Assembly (NCBI GenBank): GCA_025966225.1
Contig: JAOPVI010000095.1
Span: 1 to 44,326, forward strand
DNA: 44,326 nucleotides
Direction of reading: 5' to 3'
DNA from: Mycobacterium sp.
Lineage (GTDB): Bacteria > Actinomycetota > Actinomycetes > Mycobacteriales > Mycobacteriaceae
Below the pieces are notes generated by a model, which worked only from the letters and a program-made list of their open reading frames with translations, was not told the DNA's origin and made no database searches. The position numbers and the translations under genes were made by a program. Shown here piece after piece: positions 1 to 7,871 of this stretch (position 1 is the first letter of the stretch; each line of letters begins with the position of its first letter).

Positions 1-128
1 CCCGACACCCGGTCGTCGGGCGACACCGTGATGGAAGCCCGCACTCGGACGCAGCCCACGACGATCGGAAGGATCAGCACCAGCAACAGCAGGGCCGACA
101 GGCGTCTGGCGCGGAGGCGGGCGGGCAC
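1..128 (-). CDS. lppM: LppM-like lipoprotein, N-terminal fragment
   Basis: Only the first 42 codons are inside the window; the rest lies beyond base 1. Reading leftward from a GTG at 128, the protein starts V-P-A-R-L-R-A-R-R, then a leucine-rich hydrophobic stretch ending in P-I-V-V-G-C. That is a type II signal peptide with a VVGC lipobox, so the mature protein should be lipidated on the cysteine and anchored outside the membrane. The next residues (VRVRASITVSPDD) resemble mycobacterial LppM, which I recall as the neighbour of this acetyltransferase upstream of mraZ in M. tuberculosis. An in-frame TAG just upstream of the GTG and the absence of another start fix the N terminus. It lies 26 bp downstream of the acetyltransferase on the same strand, so the two are probably cotranscribed. 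Confidence 0.75.
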   Translation of the reverse strand, partial: MPARLRARRLSALLLLVLILPIVVGCVRVRASITVSPDDRVS

Positions 129-154
129 TTGGTCATCGTGCCAGCTCTACCCCG

Positions 155-745
155 TCAAAGCGGTAGTGATCGGCCGAGTATCGCGAACGGCCTGGGGTCA
201 CCGGCAAAGTGATAGTCGCGAATGACGTCGGTGAAGCCGAGCCTGCGATAGAGCCTCCATGCCCGGTTGGACTCTCCGTTGATCTCGGGGGTGGAGAGCA
301 GCACGTGGGACTCGCCGCGCCCGGCAAGCAGCCTGCGGGTGAGCGCCTCGCCGAGGCCGCGACCCTGCGCCCGTGGGTCGATGTGCAGTTCCGTGAGCTC
401 GAAATAGCTGGTCATCAGGTCGTTGATGTGGGCCCGTTCGGTCCCTCCGCGCTCGAGGCCCTGGACCACCTGCTGCTGCCACCATTGATCCGGCGCGCCG
501 CAGTAGCCGTAGGCCACCCCGAGCATCGGCGCCGTGGCCAGCGCCGTTGGATCGCCCGCTGACCCTGCTGATTCGACGGCCGCCACCGCCTTCCAACCCA
601 GCCTGCGGGTGTGCTCCAGCCACATCGAGGCCCGCTGTTCCTCGGTACCTCGGGGGTAACGCATCGCACCCACGTAGATGGCCAGCGCATCGCCGAGTCT
701 GGACTGCATGTCGTCCGGCGACAGGTCGATCAGAAACGTCGACAA
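155..745 (-). CDS. GNAT-family N-acetyltransferase
   Basis: Predicted 196-residue acetyl-CoA-dependent acetyltransferase; the substrate is unknown. The C-terminal half carries the GNAT core: a beta strand ELHIDP (about 119-124) followed by RAQGRGLGEAL (125-135), the acetyl-CoA pyrophosphate-binding loop, and the late motif NRAWRLYRRLGF. The N-terminal 50 residues (FLIDLSPDD...MWLEHTRRLGWKA) look like the conserved mycobacterial family that precedes the dcw cluster (Rv2170-like, from memory). I chose a TTG start at 745, directly after an AAGG stretch. The frame stays open upstream to about 889, but that extension is arginine-rich and unlike a protein, and it has no GTG or ATG closer to the domain. 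The gene diverges from the DUF3040 gene and reads into lppM. Confidence 0.85.
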   Translation of the reverse strand: MSTFLIDLSPDDMQSRLGDALAIYVGAMRYPRGTEEQRASMWLEHTRRLGWKAVAAVESAGSAGDPTALATAPMLGVAYGYCGAPDQWWQQQVVQGLERGGTERAHINDLMTSYFELTELHIDPRAQGRGLGEALTRRLLAGRGESHVLLSTPEINGESNRAWRLYRRLGFTDVIRDYHFAGDPRPFAILGRSLPL

Positions 746-914
746 CCTTGGGTGCCCTTTGCGCGTTCGAGTGCGGTGTGGCCTCCGGCGGCGGCCGAAG
801 GAGTCGATGCCATTATCCCGTCGGGGCCGAGTCGTTGTGGTGGCGCCTCGGCACTGGCGGCCAACGTCATACAATCGTGCGACGAACAAGGTGGTACGGC
901 TCAGATTGAGCTCG

Positions 915-928
915 TATCATTATCATTA
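915..928. promoter_or_regulatory. AT-rich Fur/Zur-like hexamer repeat
   Basis: The stretch TATCATTATCATTA stands out in GC-rich DNA in the divergent region between the acetyltransferase (start 745) and the DUF3040 gene (start 1009). Its complement, TAATGATAATGATA, contains GATAAT followed by GATA, which resembles the tandem hexamers of Fur and Zur boxes. The same bases also offer two TATCAT matches to the mycobacterial -10 pattern TANNNT. I cannot tell metalloregulator site from core promoter. Confidence 0.3.
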
Positions 929-1008
929 GGTGTCCGTGAATGCGGGCACGCACATCGTTGAACAGTAGACACGGCCGCGGCAGGCGCAGTCAGGCAAGGG
1001 AGGCACGC

Positions 1009-1413
1009 ATGCCACTCTCGGATCATGAGCAGCGCATGCTCGATCAGATCGAGAGCGCGCTCTATGCCGAGGACCCCAAGTTCGCGTCGAGTGTTCGTGG
1101 AGGCACTCTTCGCGCACCGTCGGCGCGTCGTCGGCTGCAAGGGGCCCTGCTGTTCGCGCTTGGACTTGCGCTCCTGGTTTCGGGAGTGCCTTTGTACACC
1201 AACGTCAGCCACATCTTCTTGGCGCTCAGCATCGTTGGCTTCGTGGTGATGTTCGGTGGCGTGGTCTTTGCGATCACGGGTCCTCGGGTGGCAGGTGGAC
1301 GGGAACGTCCGGCCGGCGAGGCCGGCCAGGTTCGACCCAAGCGGGGCAAGGGCTCGGGTGGCTCGTTCACCAGTCGCATGGAGGACAGGTTCCGCCGCCG
1401 ATTCGAAGACTGA
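1009..1413 (+). CDS. DUF3040 domain membrane protein
   Basis: A 134-residue membrane protein of the DUF3040 family, common just upstream of mraZ in mycobacteria; its biochemical role is unknown. The N terminus MPLSDHEQRMLDQIESALYAEDPKFASSV is the conserved DUF3040 signature. Two hydrophobic segments follow (about residues 46-64, LLFALGLALLVSGVPLY, and 70-92, FLALSIVGFVVMFGGVVFAI), then a basic tail ending RMEDRFRRRFED. The start is ATG 1009, preceded at five bases by a strong AAGGGAGG ribosome site. An in-frame ATG at 940 is less likely because the extension is arginine-rich and lacks such a site. It points toward mraZ but is separated from it by 360 bp with its own control elements. Confidence 0.88.
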   Translation: MPLSDHEQRMLDQIESALYAEDPKFASSVRGGTLRAPSARRRLQGALLFALGLALLVSGVPLYTNVSHIFLALSIVGFVVMFGGVVFAITGPRVAGGRERPAGEAGQVRPKRGKGSGGSFTSRMEDRFRRRFED

Positions 1414-1444
1414 ACAACGCTTCATGACATTGGGGTAGCTCCTG

Positions 1445-1463
1445 TTGGGGCTGCCCCAATTTT
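1445..1463 (+). terminator. Possible weak terminator after the DUF3040 gene
   Basis: TTGGGG-CTG-CCCCAA forms a 6-bp stem with a 3-base loop, followed by TTTT. It lies 31 bp after the DUF3040 stop. An alternative pairing uses ATTGGGG at 1429-1435 with CCCCAAT at 1454-1460. The stem is short, so termination would be inefficient. Confidence 0.35.
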
Positions 1464-1619
1464 CGTTGCGCCCAGACACGCCGGAGGCAGAGTTGGCCGG
1501 GTGCTGACGAGGTTCTGCGCCCCACTCCGCCCCACACGCCGTTCGTGGCGCAACTAGCTGGGGTTTTCCCATTTCTGCTGAGGTCACGTCCGCGGTGCGT
1601 GGGGTCTCCGGCTGCGCTT

Positions 1620-1695
1620 GTGGCAGCTAGTGGGGCGATTGGCCAAACTTTTGCGGGTGAATGGAGCTAAGTGGGGGATTGTGGGGTAAAGTGGC
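1620..1695 (+). promoter_or_regulatory. MraZ-binding box array and mraZ promoter region
   Basis: Boxes recur at 10-bp steps. GTGGC (1620) and GTGGG (1630) form one pair. ATGGA (1661), GTGGG (1671), GTGGG (1681) and GTGGC (1691) form a second run of four. MraZ proteins are known to bind TGGG-type repeats separated by 5-bp spacers upstream of their own operon, so this is a likely operator. A TAAAGT at 1687-1692 fits the TANNNT -10 pattern and would place the transcription start inside or just after the last box. No good -35 is visible. Confidence 0.65.
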
Positions 1696-1773
1696 GTGCA
1701 GCGGAGCGATTAGGTGCTCCGAAGGGCAGCAGCGACGCGACTCGGGGGCAACCGAGTGGTGGGAGGTGGCGGG

Positions 1774-2208
1774 ATGTTTCTCGGCACCTACACGCCCAAG
1801 CTCGATGACAAGGGGCGGCTGACGCTGCCCGCCAAGTTCCGCGATGCGCTGGCAGGGGGGTTGATGGTCACCAAGAGTCAAGATCACAGCCTCGCCGTGT
1901 ATCCGCGGGCAGAGTTCGAAGCCATGATCACCGAGAAGGACGAGCGGGCGTCGCGCGGCAACCCGGAGGCCCGCGCCTACCTGCGAAACCTGGCGGCCGC
2001 CACCGACGAGCAACACCCCGACACCCAGGGGCGGATCACTTTGTCGGTCGACCACCGCCGCTACGCGAACCTCACCAAGGAATGCGTGGTGATCGGTTCG
2101 GTTCGCTTCCTGGAGATCTGGGATGCCCAGGCCTGGCAGGACTACCAAAACACCCACGAAGAGAACTTCTCAGCGGCCTCCGATGAAGCTCTCCACGACA
2201 TCATTTAG
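1774..2208 (+). CDS. mraZ: Division/cell wall cluster transcriptional repressor MraZ
   Basis: A 144-residue protein with two AbrB/SpoVT-like swapped-hairpin halves. The N-terminal half opens [23 protein letters not shown] and the second half contains DTQGRITL, each carrying the DxxGR(I/L)T(I/L) signature. MraZ assembles into rings that bind repeated TGGG boxes and represses the dcw operon. Those boxes lie 80-155 bp upstream. The length matches mycobacterial MraZ (about 143). ATG 1774 follows GGGAGG with 7-bp spacing, while the in-frame ATG at 1714 would add 20 residues with no family counterpart. Its 3' end may overlap rsmH. Confidence 0.97.
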   Translation: MFLGTYTPKLDDKGRLTLPAKFRDALAGGLMVTKSQDHSLAVYPRAEFEAMITEKDERASRGNPEARAYLRNLAAATDEQHPDTQGRITLSVDHRRYANLTKECVVIGSVRFLEIWDAQAWQDYQNTHEENFSAASDEALHDII

Positions 2209-3346
2209 ACGGGGGCCTGCTCCCGCCGACCCGCCCGGTGCCCTTGCATCGTGGCCTCTGCCCGAATCGGCCCTGGCGTACTTCCCCAACGCCAGGTCCG
2301 CCAACTCGGGCAGGGACCTCGGTGCAGGGGCACCCCTTCTTCCCGAGGGTGCTGCGATGCCACAAGCCCGCGATGACCATCCTCACGTCCCCGTACTGCT
2401 CGACCGCTGCGTCGAATTGCTGACGCCTGCACTGACCCGCCATCACCCCGACGGCTCCGGTGCCGTGCTCGTCGACGCCACGCTTGGTGCGGGTGGGCAC
2501 GCCGAACGATTCCTCACCGACCTACCCGGTTTGCGGCTGGTTGGCCTCGACCGCGACCCCACGGCGCTGGCCATCGCGGGCGAACGGCTGAGCGGGTTCG
2601 GCGACCGCGTGAGTTACGTGCGTACCCGCTACGACGGGTACTGGTCAGACCGCGCGGAGGCCGCGGAGGGGACTGTCGACGGCGTGCTGTTCGACCTCGG
2701 CGTCTCGTCGATGCAACTGGACAGGGCCGAGCGGGGCTTCGCGTATTCACAAGAGGCGCCGCTGGACATGCGCATGGACCCCGACGCACCGCTGACCGCC
2801 GCCGACGTCGTCAACACCTACGACGAGAAGGCGCTGGCCCGAGTGCTCCGCGAGTTCGGCGAGGAGCGGTTCGCCTCCCGCATTGCCCGCGAAATCGTGC
2901 GCCGTCGACACCAGCAGCCCTTCACAACCACCCGGGAGCTCGTCGAATTGCTGTACGTGGCCATCCCCGCCCCCGCCCGGCGCACCGGCGGCCACCCGGC
3001 CAAGCGCACCTTCCAGGCGCTGCGCACCGCCGTCAACGGCGAACTCGACTCGCTGCGCGACGCGCTGCCCGCCGCGATGGAGGCGCTGTCCGCAGGCGGA
3101 CGGATCGTCGTCATGTCCTACCAGTCGCTCGAGGACAAGATCGTCAAGAGCCAGTTCGCCGCCGCGACCGCGTCGCGGACGCCCGAAGGCCTGCCGGTCG
3201 ACTTGCCAGGCCATGAAGCGTATTTCGTCACCTTGACTCGAGGTGCGGAGAAGGCCAACGCCGTCGAGCTCGACCTCAACCCGCGCAGCGCATCGGTTCG
3301 GCTAAGGGCACTGGAGAAGAACCCAGTCAGAAGGGAAGATTCGTGA
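2183..3346 (+). CDS. rsmH: 16S rRNA (cytosine1402-N4)-methyltransferase RsmH
   Basis: SAM-dependent methyltransferase for C1402 of 16S rRNA. The SAM motif [14 protein letters not shown] and the family motif [17 protein letters not shown] are clear, as is the conserved [13 protein letters not shown] helix. Two starts are possible. ATG 2357 has a good GAGGG site seven bases upstream and gives 329 residues. ATG 2183, overlapping the end of mraZ by 26 bp, gives 387. I favour the longer form, because the stretch [16 protein letters not shown]...RDLGAGA between the two has GC-rich third positions and resembles the N terminus I recall for M. tuberculosis RsmH (about 396 residues). The stop TGA overlaps the next ATG by one base. 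Confidence 0.93.
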   Translation: MKLSTTSFRRGPAPADPPGALASWPLPESALAYFPNARSANSGRDLGAGAPLLPEGAAMPQARDDHPHVPVLLDRCVELLTPALTRHHPDGSGAVLVDATLGAGGHAERFLTDLPGLRLVGLDRDPTALAIAGERLSGFGDRVSYVRTRYDGYWSDRAEAAEGTVDGVLFDLGVSSMQLDRAERGFAYSQEAPLDMRMDPDAPLTAADVVNTYDEKALARVLREFGEERFASRIAREIVRRRHQQPFTTTRELVELLYVAIPAPARRTGGHPAKRTFQALRTAVNGELDSLRDALPAAMEALSAGGRIVVMSYQSLEDKIVKSQFAAATASRTPEGLPVDLPGHEAYFVTLTRGAEKANAVELDLNPRSASVRLRALEKNPVRREDS

Positions 3347-4308
3347 TGGCCAAGCGTACGGAACCGGTGCGAGGCAGCAAGGAACGTCGCCGGGCTCCAG
3401 AGGGCAACGCCGCACGCCGGTCGGGTGACGCGCCACCCCGTGGACGCAAGTCGTCGCGCGAGCAGCGGCCGACCCGCTCCGCTCCGCGGACCAACCCGTT
3501 TCCCCGGCCTACCGGTGCACCTGCGCGGCCCAAGAACGCGGCCCAGGCCAAGGCCAGGTCCAAGGCACGCAAAGCCAAGGCCCCCAAGGTCGTTCGCTTG
3601 CCGCTCCGCGAGCGTCTGCTCATCAAGCTGTCGTCCATCGACCTCAATCCGCGCAACTACGTCACCAGGGTGCCCTTCGTCGTGTTGGTCATCGGGGCCC
3701 TCGGCCTCGGCCTCGGCGTCACGCTGTGGTTGTCGACCGACGCGGCCGAGAGGTCCTACCAACTGAGTCATGCGCGTGAAGTCAACCAAGCGCTGATGCA
3801 GCAGAAGGATGCGCTCGAGCGCGACGTACTGGAGGCGCAGGCCGCACCCGCGCTCGCGGAGTCGGCGCGCAACCTCGGCATGATCCCGTCCAAGGACACT
3901 GCCCATCTGGTCCAGGACCCTTCGGGCGCTTGGGTTGTCGTCGGGAGTCCCAAGCCGGCCGAGGGAGTTCCGCCGCCGCCGTTGAACACCCCGTTGCCCG
4001 ACCCGACGCCGCCAGGACCACCACCGCCGCCGGCGCCGCGCGTCATCGAACCGCGTGAGGTCACCGTCCATCTGCCACCCGCGCCCGTCGTCGCCCCCAA
4101 TCCAGGAGCTGCGCTCCCCACCGCGCCGGTGGACACCACACCCGGTGCGCCAGCCGTACCAGCCCTACCGACCGCTGGGGCCGAGGTGCCAGTGGTGGCC
4201 GCGCCTGCCGCGCCACCCATCGACACAGCGCCCACGCTTCCCGGCCCGCCTGCTGCCGCCGACCCGCTCGCGCCGATCGCGGTGCCTGTTCCCGGAACGC
4301 CCGCGTGA
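3346..4308 (+). CDS. ftsL: FtsL-like proline-rich membrane protein
   Basis: A 320-residue bitopic protein sitting exactly where ftsL belongs, between rsmH and pbpB. Order of parts: a basic, unordered cytoplasmic arm (1-104), one transmembrane helix (about 105-130, VPFVVLVIGALGLGLGVTLWLS), a short coiled coil (AAERSYQLSHAREVNQALMQ onward) as in FtsL/DivIC proteins, then a proline- and alanine-rich external tail of about 130 residues. FtsL links FtsQ to FtsW and PbpB at the septum. The position and topology support the assignment; sequence identity to FtsL is always low. ATG 3346 overlaps the rsmH stop by one base and follows AAGGGAAG; GTG 3343 is an equal alternative. Its stop overlaps the pbpB start as GTGA. 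Confidence 0.85.
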   Translation: MAKRTEPVRGSKERRRAPEGNAARRSGDAPPRGRKSSREQRPTRSAPRTNPFPRPTGAPARPKNAAQAKARSKARKAKAPKVVRLPLRERLLIKLSSIDLNPRNYVTRVPFVVLVIGALGLGLGVTLWLSTDAAERSYQLSHAREVNQALMQQKDALERDVLEAQAAPALAESARNLGMIPSKDTAHLVQDPSGAWVVVGSPKPAEGVPPPPLNTPLPDPTPPGPPPPPAPRVIEPREVTVHLPPAPVVAPNPGAALPTAPVDTTPGAPAVPALPTAGAEVPVVAAPAAPPIDTAPTLPGPPAAADPLAPIAVPVPGTPA

Positions 4309-6263
4309 GTCGCGGCGATCGGCGCGGCAAGAAGCCCGCGGCGCCGGCTGCCAAGGGAAAGGCAACGGCCAAGAGCAAGGCCAAGGCTGAAAAGCCCTCA
4401 GCCCAGCCGCATTCCGCGCGCGCCCGCCGCACCAGGGCGGCCTCGGCGGGCGACGGTCTGCGCACCGCCTCGTTCGTGTTCCGTCATCGGGTGGGCAATG
4501 GGGTCATCGCCTTGGTGTTGGTCGTGGCCGCGGCGCAGCTGTTCACGCTCCAGGGTCCGAAGGCATCGGGGCTGCGCGCCGAGGCGGCCGGACAGCTCAA
4601 GGTCACCGACGTCGAAGAGGCAGTGCGAGGGAGCATCGTCGACCGCAACGACGACAAGTTGGCCTTCACGATTGCCGCCCGCGCGCTGACCTTCCAGCCG
4701 GCCAGGATTCAGAAGCAGCTGGCCGACGAGAAGGCGAAGAAGCCCGACGCCCCGGATCCGCAGGCCCGACTGCGCGAGATCGCCGCAGGCGTGTCCGGCC
4801 TACTGAACAACAAGCCGGACAACGCAACTCTGCTCAAGAAGCTGTCGAGCAAGGACTCGTTCGTCTACCTGGCTCGTGCCGTCGACCCGGCCATCTCTGA
4901 CGCGATCACTAAGAAGTACCCCGAGGTCGGTGCGGAACGTCAAGACATCCGACAGTATCCCGGCGGGTCGCTGGCCGCCAACATCGTCGGCGGCATCGAT
5001 TGGGACGGACACGGCCTGCTGGGACTCGAGGACTCGCTTGACTCCAAGTTGGCGGGCACCGATGGCTCGGTGACTTATGACCGGGGCTCGGACGGTGTGG
5101 TGATTCCCGGCAGTTACCGCAACCGCCACGACGCCGTGGACGGGTCGACGGTTCAACTCACCATCGACGACGACATTCAGTTCTATGTCCAACAACAGGT
5201 GCAGCAGGCCAAGAACCTGAGCGGGGCCAAGAACGTCTCGGCCGTCGTGCTCGATTCGAAAACCGGTGAGGTCCTTGCGATGTCGAACGACAACACGTTC
5301 GACCCTTCACAGGACATCGGACGCCAGGACGACAGGGAGTTGGGCAACCTGGCCGTGTCCTCGCCATTCGAACCAGGCTCGGTGAACAAGATCATCACCG
5401 CGTCGTCGGTCATCGAATTCGGGCTGACCAACCCCGACGAAGTGCTGCAGGTGCCCGGCTCCATCGACATGGGTGGCGTGACCGTGCACGACGCGTGGGA
5501 CCACGGGGTTGCGCCGTACACCACGACCGGTGTGTTCGGAAAGTCGTCCAACGTCGGCACGCTGATGTTGGCCCAGCGAGTCGGCCCCGAGCGCTGGGCG
5601 GACATGGCAGCCAAGTTCGGCCTCGGCCAACGCACCGGCGTCGGGTTGCCGGGCGAGAGCTCGGGACTGGTTCCGCCCATCGACCAGTGGTCGGGTAGCT
5701 CGTTCGCCAACCTGCCCATCGGACAGGGGCTTTCGATGACCCTGTTGCAGATGACGGGGATGTACCAGGCGATCGCCAACGACGGCCTGCGGATGCCACC
5801 GCGCATCATCAAGTCCACGACGGCCGCCGACGGCACCAAGGTCGAAGAGCCAAGGCCCGACGGCGTGCGCGTCGTATCGCCGGAGACGGCGAAGACCGTG
5901 CGGAACATGCTGCGGGCGGTCATCCAGAAGGATCCGCGCGGGGTCCAGCAGGGCACCGGTTCGGGGGCTGCCGTCGAGGGCTACCAGATCGCGGGCAAGA
6001 CGGGAACCGCGCAGCAGATCAACCCGGGCTGCGGCTGCTACTACGACGACGTGTACTGGATCACCTTCGCCAGCTTGGCCCCCGCCGACGATCCCCGCTA
6101 CATCGTCGGCGTGATGATGGACAACCCGCACCGCACGGCCGACGGATCGCCCGGGACCACGGCGGCGCCGCTGATCCACAACATCGATGCCTGGCTGCTT
6201 CAGCGGGAGAACGTGCCGCTGTCGGCCGACCCCGGTCCGCCGCTGACGCTGCAGCAAGCCTGA
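4305..6263 (+). CDS. pbpB: Septal peptidoglycan transpeptidase PbpB (FtsI/PBP3)
   Basis: A 652-residue class B penicillin-binding protein that crosslinks septal peptidoglycan. Parts: a lysine/alanine-rich cytoplasmic arm (1-60), one signal-anchor helix (about 66-84, VIALVLVVAAAQLFTL), a dimerisation domain containing RGSIVDRN, and the transpeptidase domain. The catalytic motifs are intact: SVNK with Ser359 and Lys362, SSN at 414-416, and KTGT starting at Lys565. The size is close to the mycobacterial homologue (about 679). GTG 4305 overlaps the ftsL stop by four bases, indicating translational coupling. A 42-bp gap separates it from murE. Confidence 0.97.
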   Translation: MSRGDRRGKKPAAPAAKGKATAKSKAKAEKPSAQPHSARARRTRAASAGDGLRTASFVFRHRVGNGVIALVLVVAAAQLFTLQGPKASGLRAEAAGQLKVTDVEEAVRGSIVDRNDDKLAFTIAARALTFQPARIQKQLADEKAKKPDAPDPQARLREIAAGVSGLLNNKPDNATLLKKLSSKDSFVYLARAVDPAISDAITKKYPEVGAERQDIRQYPGGSLAANIVGGIDWDGHGLLGLEDSLDSKLAGTDGSVTYDRGSDGVVIPGSYRNRHDAVDGSTVQLTIDDDIQFYVQQQVQQAKNLSGAKNVSAVVLDSKTGEVLAMSNDNTFDPSQDIGRQDDRELGNLAVSSPFEPGSVNKIITASSVIEFGLTNPDEVLQVPGSIDMGGVTVHDAWDHGVAPYTTTGVFGKSSNVGTLMLAQRVGPERWADMAAKFGLGQRTGVGLPGESSGLVPPIDQWSGSSFANLPIGQGLSMTLLQMTGMYQAIANDGLRMPPRIIKSTTAADGTKVEEPRPDGVRVVSPETAKTVRNMLRAVIQKDPRGVQQGTGSGAAVEGYQIAGKTGTAQQINPGCGCYYDDVYWITFASLAPADDPRYIVGVMMDNPHRTADGSPGTTAAPLIHNIDAWLLQRENVPLSADPGPPLTLQQA

Positions 6264-6305
6264 CCGGCAGGGCGCCCGGGGTCGGGCCGGTACTGTGTCA
6301 TCGCC

Positions 6306-7871
6306 ATGAAGTTGCGTCCTTCGCGCCCGGTGGGTGAAGCCCTCGTGCCACTGGCCGAGCGGGTGGGGGCCGTCGTCGCGCCCGGAGTTCCCGCGTCGGA
6401 CCTGGTGGTGACGGGTGTTACGTTGCGCAGCCAGGACGCCGTCGCTGGTGACCTCTTCGCGGCGCTGCCAGGCGCATCTGCGCACGGTGCGCGCTTTGCG
6501 GCCGACGCCGTTGGCCGTGGTGCGGTGGCCGTGCTCACCGATCCCGCCGGGCTGGAGGCCTTGGCATCGAGCATCGATGTACCGGTGCTCGTTCACTCGG
6601 CGCCACGCACGGTGCTCGGCGAGTTGGCCGCCGCGGTCTACGGGAACCCCTCGAAGCGGCTTCGCGTCATCGGCGTCACCGGCACGTCGGGCAAGACCAC
6701 GACGACGTACCTCGTCGAAGCGGGGTTGCGCGCGGCAGACCGGGTGGCCGGGCTGATCGGGACGGTCGGGATCAGCATCGACGGGCGAGCCGAGCCCAGC
6801 GCCCTGACCACGCCCGAAGCGCCCGATCTGCAGGCCCTGCTCGCCGTCATGGTCGAGCGGGGTGTCGACACCGTCGTGATGGAGGTGTCGAGTCATGCAT
6901 TGACGTTGGGCAGGGTCGACGCCGTGCACTTCTCGGTGGGCGGATTCACCAATCTGTCGCGTGACCATCTCGACTTCCACTTGACGATGCAGGATTATCT
7001 CGAGGCCAAGGCGCGGCTGTTCGATCCTGAATCTGCCAATCACGCAGACGTTTCCGTGATCTGTGTCGACGACGACGCGGGGCAGACGATCGCGGCGCTG
7101 GCCCATCGTCCGACGACGGTGAGCGCGACCGGACGCGATGCCGAGTGGAGCAGCGAGCACGTGCACACGGTCGAGTACGGCGGTCAGGAGTTCGTCGCAA
7201 CCGATCCCGCGGGCGTGCACCATCGCGTGCGGATCGCGCTGCCCGGCGGCTACAACGTGGCCAACGGACTCCTTGCGCTCGCATTGCTCGACGCCGTCGG
7301 CGTCTCGCCGGAACAGGCCGCGCCTGGCCTGCGGACCGCCACCGTGCCAGGCCGCATGCAGCCGCTCGACGGCGGTCAGGACTTCTTGGCGGTAGTGGAC
7401 TACGCGCACAAGCCTGGCGCGCTGCGCGCGGTCCTCGAGACCCTACGAGCGCATCTCGGCGGGCAGGAGCGCAGCGACAAGGGGGATGGCTCAGGCGGCC
7501 GACTCGCCGTGGTGTTCGGCGCCGGCGGCAATCGTGATCCGGGCAAGCGCGAGCCGATGGGTGCCGTCGCTGCGGAACTTGCCGATCTGGTCGTCGTGAC
7601 CGACGACAACCCGCGTGATGAAGACCCCGACGGCATACGCGCCGCGATCATGGCGGGCGCGTCAGCAATTGGTAGCGACGCCCAGCTCGTCGAGCTTGGT
7701 GACCGCAGGGCCGCCATCGACTTCGCGGTCGGCTGGGCCAGGGCTGGCGACGTGGTGTTGGTCGCGGGCAAGGGCCACGAAGCTGGCCAGACCAGTCGCG
7801 GCAAGACCACACCGTTCGACGACCGCGACGAGTTGGCCGCGGCGATAGCGGAACTGCGGACACCGAAGTGA
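6306..7871 (+). CDS. murE: UDP-MurNAc-tripeptide ligase MurE (meso-diaminopimelate adding)
   Basis: A 521-residue ATP-dependent cytoplasmic ligase adding meso-diaminopimelate to UDP-MurNAc-L-Ala-D-Glu. The P-loop GTSGKTTTT is at 126-134, the carbamylated-lysine region is KARLFD, and DNPR at 434-437 is the motif that selects meso-DAP over lysine. Start ATG 6306, stop overlapping murF as GTGA. Oddity: the loop at about residues 385-394 ([10 protein letters not shown]) is encoded by a copy of the same repeat that is tandemly expanded at the 5' end of murG. It sits between the DYAHKP motif and the following Rossmann-like strand, probably on the surface, and keeps the reading frame. Confidence 0.97.
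   Translation: MKLRPSRPVGEALVPLAERVGAVVAPGVPASDLVVTGVTLRSQDAVAGDLFAALPGASAHGARFAADAVGRGAVAVLTDPAGLEALASSIDVPVLVHSAPRTVLGELAAAVYGNPSKRLRVIGVTGTSGKTTTTYLVEAGLRAADRVAGLIGTVGISIDGRAEPSALTTPEAPDLQALLAVMVERGVDTVVMEVSSHALTLGRVDAVHFSVGGFTNLSRDHLDFHLTMQDYLEAKARLFDPESANHADVSVICVDDDAGQTIAALAHRPTTVSATGRDAEWSSEHVHTVEYGGQEFVATDPAGVHHRVRIALPGGYNVANGLLALALLDAVGVSPEQAAPGLRTATVPGRMQPLDGGQDFLAVVDYAHKPGALRAVLETLRAHLGGQERSDKGDGSGGRLAVVFGAGGNRDPGKREPMGAVAAELADLVVVTDDNPRDEDPDGIRAAIMAGASAIGSDAQLVELGDRRAAIDFAVGWARAGDVVLVAGKGHEAGQTSRGKTTPFDDRDELAAAIAELRTPK
7458..7487 (+). repeat. Single in-frame copy of the murG-type 39-bp repeat core
   Basis: About 30 bases inside murE match the core of the murG tandem units (GGGCAGGAGCGCAGCGAC followed by a G run). 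They are read in the same frame as in murG, giving [10 protein letters not shown] against [10 protein letters not shown]. Confidence 0.75.

Larger units (their letters stand above)
1414..1773 (+). other. Non-coding region upstream of mraZ
   Basis: This 360-bp region has no convincing gene. From left to right it holds a short hairpin with a T run (1445-1463), an inverted pair of CCCAC boxes 10 bp apart (1521-1525 and 1531-1535), a direct series of GTGGG-type boxes (1620-1695), a possible -10 hexamer TAAAGT (1687-1692) overlapping those boxes, and the mraZ ribosome site GGGAGG at 1761-1766. The box architecture is what is expected for autoregulation of the dcw operon by MraZ. Confidence 0.7.

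Noticed and set aside
5307..7409. A 700-codon open frame on the minus strand opposite pbpB and murE
   Set aside because: It is the antisense shadow of two certain genes in GC-rich DNA. Its translation has no recognisable domain and is dominated by Arg, Gly and His.
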